NCBI RefSeq assembly: GCF_003863965.1
Contig: NZ_RRCN01000001.1
Span: forward strand, 3,802,304-3,866,303
Direction: 5' to 3'
Length of the DNA: 64,000 nt
Source of the DNA: Paenibacillus oralis
Lineage (GTDB): Bacteria > Bacillota > Bacilli > Paenibacillales > Paenibacillaceae
Made by a program: the position numbers and the translations under genes. Under the pieces are notes generated by a model that was given only the letters and a program-made list of their open reading frames with translations, searched no databases and was not told the origin of the DNA. Of the stretch, positions 58,793-64,000 are shown piece after piece (the stretch's first letter is position 1; each line of letters opens with the position of its first letter).

Positions 58793-59482
58793 GTGAGATC
58801 GGGAATATTGGTTATTGATGATGACGAGAAAATCACGTCCATGCTGCGGCGCGGCCTGGCGTTTGAGGGATATGACGTATATACGGCGCATAACGGGGCA
58901 GAGGGGCTGTCCATGGTCGTGTCAGCCGACCCGGATCTGATCATCCTGGATGTGATGATGCCGAAGGTTGACGGCTTTGAAGTGTGCCGCAGGCTGCGCG
59001 AAGGGGGCAGCACGGTCCCGGTGCTGATGCTGACCGCCAAGGACGAGGTCGAGAATCGGGTCAAAGGGCTTGATCTCGGCGCGGACGATTACCTGGTCAA
59101 ACCGTTTGCCCTGGAAGAGCTGCTGGCCCGGGTGCGAGCGCTGCTTAGGCGCAAGGAAAGCGCCGGGGAGGCGGACAGCCAGCGGCTGATTTTTGAAGAT
59201 ATCGTCATGGATCTCGATTCCCGCGAAGTGGTGCGCGGGGGGCATCGGCTGGAGTTAACGGCCAAAGAATTCGAGCTCTTGCATCTATTCATGCAAAATC
59301 CAAAACGGCTGCTGACCCGGGATTTAATTATGGACAAAATCTGGGGCTACGATTATAGCGGGGAATCCAATGTGCTTGAGGTGTATATCGCCATGCTGCG
59401 CCAAAAAACGGAGGAACATGGCGGCAAACGGCTCATTCAAACGATCCGCGGCGCCGGCTACATCTTGAGAGGGGACGCGTAA
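58793..59482 (+). CDS. OmpR-family response regulator, CssR-like
   Basis: 229 residues. The receiver has VIDDDEKI, the phospho-Asp in LIILDVMMPKVDGFEV and Lys in DYLVKPFALEELLAR, followed by a winged-helix DNA-binding domain (LTAKEFELLHLFMQNPKRLL). Its position beside htrA and its kinase suggests the secretion-stress system CssRS of Bacillus; this is inference. GTG start behind AAGGAGAGATAATC. Confidence 0.9.
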   Translation: MRSGILVIDDDEKITSMLRRGLAFEGYDVYTAHNGAEGLSMVVSADPDLIILDVMMPKVDGFEVCRRLREGGSTVPVLMLTAKDEVENRVKGLDLGADDYLVKPFALEELLARVRALLRRKESAGEADSQRLIFEDIVMDLDSREVVRGGHRLELTAKEFELLHLFMQNPKRLLTRDLIMDKIWGYDYSGESNVLEVYIAMLRQKTEEHGGKRLIQTIRGAGYILRGDA

Positions 59483-59484
59483 AC

Positions 59485-60942
59485 ATGTCGATCCGGCTGC
59501 GGCTGACCGCATGGTATACCGGCATTTTGGCCGTGACGCTCATTTTATTCAGCGCATCGATATACGGGTTGGTATATTATAATACGTATCAGGAAGTGAA
59601 GAAAAGGGTTATTGAGCAAGCGGACCAGATTCTTAGCACGCAAAACATTACGCTCACGCAGGGATGGGATATGCAGCTCGACCCCGATCAAATCATCAGG
59701 CTGGAGGATGCCCGTATATTTTGGCAGCTTAACAACTATGTCATCGGGACATACCGTCTCTCTCCAGGCCTGGCGGAACGAAAAATCAAATTCCCCATAC
59801 CCGAGATGAAAAACATCCAAAACGGTAAATTTCAAACGATTACTATAAACGGAAATTCATACATGTTATATGAAAGGGCTCTTGGACTTAACGATCATAC
59901 CATCGTTGGGCTGCTCCAGCTGGCCGCGGATACGAACGCCGAAGACCGGCTGATGAAGCAGATGCGGACCGTGATCTTGTTCGGCTCGCTGTTTACAATT
60001 GTCATCGCCAGCTCGCTAGGCCTGTTCCTGGCCCGCAAATCGATGGCGCCGATCGGCAAGGTCATCGAGGCCGCAAATGGGATTCAGACGGGGAACGATT
60101 TAAGCGTGCGGATCGACTACGATGGGCCAAATGATGAAATCGGCCGCCTGATCGGCACCGTAAACAATATGCTTGAACGTACCGAAGGGTTTTATAAGGT
60201 GTTGGAGGATGCTTATTCGGCGCAGCGGCGTTTTGTCTCCGACGCTTCCCATGAGCTGCGAACTCCGCTCACCACGATTCGCGGCAATGTCGATTTGCTG
60301 AAAAAAATGTGGAGCCCGGAAGCGGAAAAACACGATCCCCCCGATGATGAAAGGATACGTTCCTATTCCATCGAGGCGGTCAGCGACATTTCCGCCGAAT
60401 CGGAACGGATGAGCCGGCTGGTCAACGACATGCTGTCGCTGGCCCGCGCCGACGCCGGACAAACGGTGACCAAGGAACCTCTCCTGCTGCAGCCGGTAGT
60501 GGAGGAGGTCGTTCGCCGCGCCCAATTTCTACCGCGCAAGGCTGAATGGATCACCGGTAATCTGGATGCGTTGGGTGGCACCGTCGTCATGGGGAGCAAA
60601 GATTATTTGCAGCAGATGCTGTTTATTTTCATTGAAAATGCCTTCAAATATACCGAAAAGGGCAGCGTCACCATCGATGCTGTGCGCGCCGGGTACCAAA
60701 TCGGCATCCGCATCGCCGACACGGGCATCGGCATGGACCGTAGCGAGGTCCCGCATATTTTCGAGCGTTTCTATCGCGCCGATCCTTCCCGCGGCGTGAT
60801 CCAGGGAACGGGGCTCGGTCTGTCCATCGCCAAATGGATCATCGACGAACACGGCGGCTCGGTGGAGGTCATGACCAAGCTCGGCCAAGGCACGACGTTC
60901 GTCATCTGGCTCCCCGCCAGCTTTAACGGCCTGCCGGAATAA
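59485..60942 (+). CDS. Sensor histidine kinase partner of the adjacent regulator
   Basis: 485 residues. An N-terminal helix (LTAWYTGILAVTLILFSASI), an external domain of about 130 residues, a second helix near 165-185, HAMP, HisKA (VSDASHELRTPLTTIRGNVD) and HATPase_c (FIENAFKYTEKG, ADTGIGMD, GTGLGLS). It starts 2 bases after the regulator, so the two are co-translated. The extracellular domain would sense envelope or secretion stress. Confidence 0.92.
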   Translation: MSIRLRLTAWYTGILAVTLILFSASIYGLVYYNTYQEVKKRVIEQADQILSTQNITLTQGWDMQLDPDQIIRLEDARIFWQLNNYVIGTYRLSPGLAERKIKFPIPEMKNIQNGKFQTITINGNSYMLYERALGLNDHTIVGLLQLAADTNAEDRLMKQMRTVILFGSLFTIVIASSLGLFLARKSMAPIGKVIEAANGIQTGNDLSVRIDYDGPNDEIGRLIGTVNNMLERTEGFYKVLEDAYSAQRRFVSDASHELRTPLTTIRGNVDLLKKMWSPEAEKHDPPDDERIRSYSIEAVSDISAESERMSRLVNDMLSLARADAGQTVTKEPLLLQPVVEEVVRRAQFLPRKAEWITGNLDALGGTVVMGSKDYLQQMLFIFIENAFKYTEKGSVTIDAVRAGYQIGIRIADTGIGMDRSEVPHIFERFYRADPSRGVIQGTGLGLSIAKWIIDEHGGSVEVMTKLGQGTTFVIWLPASFNGLPE

Positions 60943-61026
60943 GCTATAATAGAGGTATGAACAGGTACTAATAGAGTTGCTTCCCTCCGTCAGGAAATAT
61001 GGGTGCCAGAAAGCAGGGATAAAGTC

Positions 61027-61983
61027 ATGGAAGTGATCAAAATTTCACCACGCGGATACTGTTACGGCGTCGTCGATGCGATGGTGCTGGCCAGACAGGC
61101 GGCTAAAAATCTGGATCTGCCGCGGCCGATTTATATATTGGGCATGATTGTGCACAACAGCCATGTCACACAGTCGTTTGAAGACGAGGGCATCATTACG
61201 CTGGATGGGCCTAACCGGATGGAGATTCTCGAGCAGGTGGAGAGCGGGACGGTTATTTTTACCGCCCACGGGGTGTCGCCGGAGGTCCGGAAATTAGCCC
61301 GGGACAAAGGGCTTACGACCGTTGACGCCACCTGTCCGGATGTGACGAAAACCCACGTACTGATCGAGGAAAAAGTGGCGGACGGATACGAGATCATCTA
61401 CATCGGCAAAAAAGGCCACCCCGAGCCGGAAGGCGCGGTCGGCGTAGCGCCGGAGCATGTTCATCTGATCGAGAAAGAAGCAGAGATCGAAGGGTTGCGG
61501 ATCGCTGCGGACAAGATCGTCATTACGAATCAGACGACGATGAGCCAATGGGACATCAAGCAGATCATGAAAAAGCTGCTGGAGAAGTTCCCGGGGGCAG
61601 AGGTGCACAACGAGATCTGCCTGGCGACGCAGGTGCGCCAGGAAGCCGTCGCCGAGCAGGCGGGGCAGGCCGACCTGGTCATCGTCGTCGGCGACCCGCG
61701 CAGCAACAACTCAAACCGGCTCGCGCAAGTGTCCGAGGAGATCGCCGGGGTAACGGCGTACCGGATCGCCGATGTCACGGAAATCAAGCGGGAGTGGCTG
61801 CAAGGTGTCCGGAAGGTGGCGGTCACGGCGGGCGCTTCGACGCCAACGCCGATTACGAAGGAAGTCATCCATTATCTGGAGCAATATGATCCGGATAATC
61901 CGGCCACCTGGGACATCGTCCGTACGGTGAACATGAAAAAGCTGCTGCCTCCGGTGAAAACCGCCCGCAGCAAAGAGGAATAG
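61027..61983 (+). CDS. ispH: 4-hydroxy-3-methylbut-2-enyl diphosphate reductase
   Basis: 318 residues. The three Fe-S cysteines are in [20 protein letters not shown] and [17 protein letters not shown] and HPEPEGAVG supply active-site His residues, and TAGASTP is the C-terminal substrate loop. It is the last enzyme of the MEP isoprenoid pathway and uses an iron-sulfur cluster. ATG 61027 follows GCAGGGATAAAGTC; GTG 61003 upstream has a weak site. Confidence 0.95.
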   Translation: MEVIKISPRGYCYGVVDAMVLARQAAKNLDLPRPIYILGMIVHNSHVTQSFEDEGIITLDGPNRMEILEQVESGTVIFTAHGVSPEVRKLARDKGLTTVDATCPDVTKTHVLIEEKVADGYEIIYIGKKGHPEPEGAVGVAPEHVHLIEKEAEIEGLRIAADKIVITNQTTMSQWDIKQIMKKLLEKFPGAEVHNEICLATQVRQEAVAEQAGQADLVIVVGDPRSNNSNRLAQVSEEIAGVTAYRIADVTEIKREWLQGVRKVAVTAGASTPTPITKEVIHYLEQYDPDNPATWDIVRTVNMKKLLPPVKTARSKEE

Positions 61984-61999
61984 CATCCGATTTCCAACA

Positions 62000-62024
62000 T
62001 TTGCGGGGTCACAACCCCGCAAAT
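62000..62024 (+). terminator. Hairpin after ispH
   Basis: TTTGCGGGG and CCCCGCAAA, perfect stem, followed only by TTCC, so termination may be weak or Rho-assisted. Confidence 0.6.
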
Positions 62025-62049
62025 TCCATGTTATACTCCTAGTAGTTTG

Positions 62050-62065
62050 GTTACAAAATTGTAAC
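62050..62065. promoter_or_regulatory. Palindrome upstream of the CAP-domain gene
   Basis: GTTACAA, AA, TTGTAAC: perfect 7+2+7 inverted repeat. TATACT at 62033-62038 is a possible -10, so the palindrome would fall just downstream of the start point, a repressor position. Confidence 0.5.
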
Positions 62066-62093
62066 TAAAAAAGACTGCTAAGGAGATGACAGC

Positions 62094-62849
62094 ATGAAAT
62101 CGAACAGAATGAAACGTTGGGTATCCGGCGGCATAACGGCGCTTGTAGCCGCAGCTCTTATCGTTCCGGCTACGGCTTCGGCGGCATCGGACTCTACGAC
62201 TTATCGGACTTATACGACTTATAAAACGTATACAGTGAATGCGGGTAATTCTGCGGATTATTCTCAGACAATCTATTATACGATTCCGTGGTATTTATTT
62301 TATAATTCCCAACCGGTAACAAGCAAACCAAACAGCGGATCGATCGCCGGAAAACCACAAACTGGAACAACCCAAGGCAATACTCAATCCGGAAATACAC
62401 AAAGCGGAGCCGGTCAAAAAGGAACTACGGGTAACTCCGGCTCTTCGGCCCAGCAGGGCGCGGGAACGACGACGGACAAATCGCAGTTTGCTACCCAGGT
62501 TATCAAATTGGTAAACCAGGAGCGGGCGAAACAGGGCCTTAAGCCGCTTACCGGCGACTCCGCGCTGAACAACATGGCTTTGGCCAAAGCGAAGGATATG
62601 AGCCAAAACAACTACTTCAGCCACACATCGCCAACTTACGGCTCGCCGTTTGACATGATGAAGAAGTTTGGCATCAAATACAGCTATGCCGGCGAAAACA
62701 TCGCCATGGGACAAAAAACACCGCAAGAGGTCGTAAAGGCCTGGATGAACAGTGAAGGCCACCGCGCCAACATTTTGAACGCCAACTACAACCTGATCGG
62801 GGTCGGATACTACAACGGCTACTGGGCACAGGAGTTTGTGGGCAGATAA
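62094..62849 (+). CDS. Secreted CAP-domain (SCP/YkwD-like) protein
   Basis: 251 residues. A signal peptide (basic start, GGITALVAAALIVPATASA), a Thr/Tyr-rich segment, a Gly/Gln/Ser/Thr-rich linker, then a CAP domain from about 128: VIKLVNQERAKQGLKPLTGD, SHTSPTYGSPFDMM, YAGENIAMGQKTPQE, and WMNSEGHRANIL with the conserved His and Glu. It resembles Bacillus YkwD/SafA-associated CAP proteins; function is unknown. AAGGAGATGACAGC precedes the ATG. Confidence 0.9.
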   Translation: MKSNRMKRWVSGGITALVAAALIVPATASAASDSTTYRTYTTYKTYTVNAGNSADYSQTIYYTIPWYLFYNSQPVTSKPNSGSIAGKPQTGTTQGNTQSGNTQSGAGQKGTTGNSGSSAQQGAGTTTDKSQFATQVIKLVNQERAKQGLKPLTGDSALNNMALAKAKDMSQNNYFSHTSPTYGSPFDMMKKFGIKYSYAGENIAMGQKTPQEVVKAWMNSEGHRANILNANYNLIGVGYYNGYWAQEFVGR

Positions 62850-62867
62850 GTTAATCTAACAGTGTCT

Positions 62868-62911
62868 AATAGAAGGCCGGAGAGAGAGTCTCCGAGCCTT
62901 CTATTTTTTTG
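62868..62911 (+). terminator. Terminator of the CAP-domain gene
   Basis: AATAGAAGGCCGGAGA and TCTCCGAGCCTTCTATT (imperfect in the middle), then TTTTT. Confidence 0.9.
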
Positions 62912-62959
62912 CGCCAAGGATTGGTTCAAAATAGTAGGAGTAAGGACGGTTCGAGGGGA

Positions 62960-63150
62960 TTAACTGCAAATGCATTCTATTATCCGTAAACTACCATTTT
63001 AGAGGGATTGAAATGCAAAAGTACATCTGTTTTAGGGTTATTCGATAAGAAAGTCGGAAATGAGCTGCACTTTTACATTTGACGAGCCATATTCGGGCAT
63101 TCTGGGGAAAACCGCCTGCACTTTTGCATTTCGTAAGATATTCCCCCTTT
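62960..63150. repeat. Modular intergenic repeat, family C copy 3
   Basis: Carries AACTGCAAATGCA (62962), GAAATGCAAAAGTACATCTG (63010) and inverted CTGCACTTTTACATTTG (63065) and CTGCACTTTTGCATTTCG (63116). It aligns along its length with 27568-27765 except for a short gap. Confidence 0.85.
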
Positions 63151-63304
63151 GGACTTGACGGGGGCGGTATAATCAGCTATAGTTGCTTTAACGAATAAAA
63201 GCTTAAAAGCGAACAAGCGTTTAAGTGAAAGAGTGATTTTATTTCTTCTTAATTATCGTACTCCTATCGGGTGTTACCCGTTAAAGATGAAAGGATGAAT
63301 GAAG

Positions 63305-64000
63305 ATGATCGTCATTACCTCGAAACATACGCCGGAAGAGCGTATCCAGGAAATCGTCGCCGTGATTGAAAAGGAAGGGCTGCAGGCCCATGTGTCGCGC
63401 GGAAAAGACCATACGGTGATCGGCCTGATCGGGACGATCGAACCGAAGCTCGCCGAGCATCTCCGTCAAATGAAGGATGTTGAAAATGTCATTAAAATTT
63501 CAAAATCGTACAAATTGGCGAGCCGCGATTTCCATCCGGAAAACACGGTCATTCGCATCGGCGATGTGACCATCGGCGGCGGGGAGCTGGTCGTGATGGG
63601 CGGGCCTTGCGCGGTGGAATCCCCCGAGCAGATCGACGAAATCGCCAGACTCGTCAAAGCGGCCGGCGGCCAGGTGCTGCGCGGGGGCGCGTTTAAGCCG
63701 CGTACGGGCCCGTACAGCTTCCAGGGTGTTGGCGTGGAAGGTCTCGTTATGATGGCCGAGGCGGGCAAAAAACACGGCCTGCTGACGATCACGGAGGTCA
63801 TGACGCCGGAGTATGTCGACGTCTGTGCGGAATACGCCGATATTTTGCAGGTGGGGACGCGCAATATGCAAAACTTCGACCTGCTGCGCAAGCTCGGTAC
63901 GTGCAACAAGCCTGTGCTGCTGAAGCGCGGGTTCAGCGCGACCTACGACGAGTTCCTGAACGCGGCCGAATACATCCTGGCCGGCGGAAACCCTAACGTC
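63305..64000 (+). CDS. aroF: 3-deoxy-7-phosphoheptulonate synthase, N-terminal part (runs off the window)
   Basis: 232 codons are visible and open to the edge. Residues 1-70 are a ferredoxin-like regulatory domain (MIVITSKHTPEERIQEIVAV). The type I beta DAHP synthase barrel follows: VMGGPCAVESPEQ, GGAFKPRTGPYSFQG, VGTRNMQNFDLL, KPVLLKRG. It condenses phosphoenolpyruvate and erythrose 4-phosphate, the first step to aromatic amino acids; the N-terminal domain usually gives allosteric control. AAAGGATGAATGAAG precedes the ATG. Confidence 0.93.
   Translation, partial: MIVITSKHTPEERIQEIVAVIEKEGLQAHVSRGKDHTVIGLIGTIEPKLAEHLRQMKDVENVIKISKSYKLASRDFHPENTVIRIGDVTIGGGELVVMGGPCAVESPEQIDEIARLVKAAGGQVLRGGAFKPRTGPYSFQGVGVEGLVMMAEAGKKHGLLTITEVMTPEYVDVCAEYADILQVGTRNMQNFDLLRKLGTCNKPVLLKRGFSATYDEFLNAAEYILAGGNPNV

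Noticed and set aside
57760..59064. 434-codon antisense frame across htrA and the regulator
   Set aside because: It crosses two real genes and the terminator between them.

Overview
The window looks like chromosome of a Gram-positive, endospore-forming member of the Paenibacillaceae, most likely Paenibacillus or a close relative. The evidence is gene content and regulatory style: a gamma-type spore protein, a YtxC homologue and a Spo0E-like phosphatase, LiaFSR, T-box leaders before pheST and thrS, a SAM riboswitch before metA-metI-metC, strong GGAGG ribosome binding sites, several TTG starts, and GC-rich coding DNA. The species call is inference.

Layout. 0-3.3 kb: end of ilvC, leuB, a peroxiredoxin under a perfect PerR box, and a small zinc-finger protein. 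3.5-8.7 kb: an orphan PAS histidine kinase, a four-gene ferrous iron operon (feoA-feoB-small Cys-rich protein-second FeoA) behind a Fur-like box, and a divergent aldolase-family gene. 8.8-11 kb: a membrane GGDEF/EAL protein. 11-13.1 kb: a fossil IS4-type element with perfect terminal repeats enclosing a transposase-like gene with LexA boxes on its promoter. 13.5-17 kb: two tRNAs, a DoxX protein behind FNR-like palindromes, a WYL regulator/GyrI-like pair, YwbE. 17-27.5 kb: T-box-pheST, a very long ZapA, a CuA-like lipoprotein, a holin-like protein, mutS2, DUF350, a 26-residue peptide, and a histidine-rich zinc-ribbon protein. 27.8-35 kb: MFS transporter, alaR-alaT, Spo0E-like gene, pduO, a pseudouridine synthase, an ArsC-like protein, a 5'-3' exonuclease. 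35.3-40.9 kb: a decayed conjugative/mobilisable island (truncated DcrB-like gene, broken relaxase, Crp/Fnr regulator with LUD gene, XRE regulator, DUF6809). 41-53.9 kb: DUF3055, HRDC protein, corA with a long structured leader, the S-box methionine operon, mqnC, ytxC-thrS, a 3D-domain protein, the spore protein. 54-64 kb: liaFSR, htrA with an adjacent OmpR-type two-component system, ispH, a CAP-domain protein and the start of aroF (DAHP synthase).

The most unusual material is intergenic. Four families of about 200-300 bp elements (three copies of A, two of B, three of C, one of D) lie between operons. Each is built from roughly 30-35 bp modules repeated directly and in inverted orientation, so each could fold into large hairpins. 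A MITE-like element supplies the C-terminal residues of the Spo0E-like protein. The other leading candidates for new biology are the LexA-box-controlled degenerate transposase gene, the coiled-coil ZapA, the corA leader, and a hairpin that buries the start codon of the 3D-domain gene.

Gene functions rest on recognised family motifs; no database search was possible. Regulatory sites are consensus matches read by eye.
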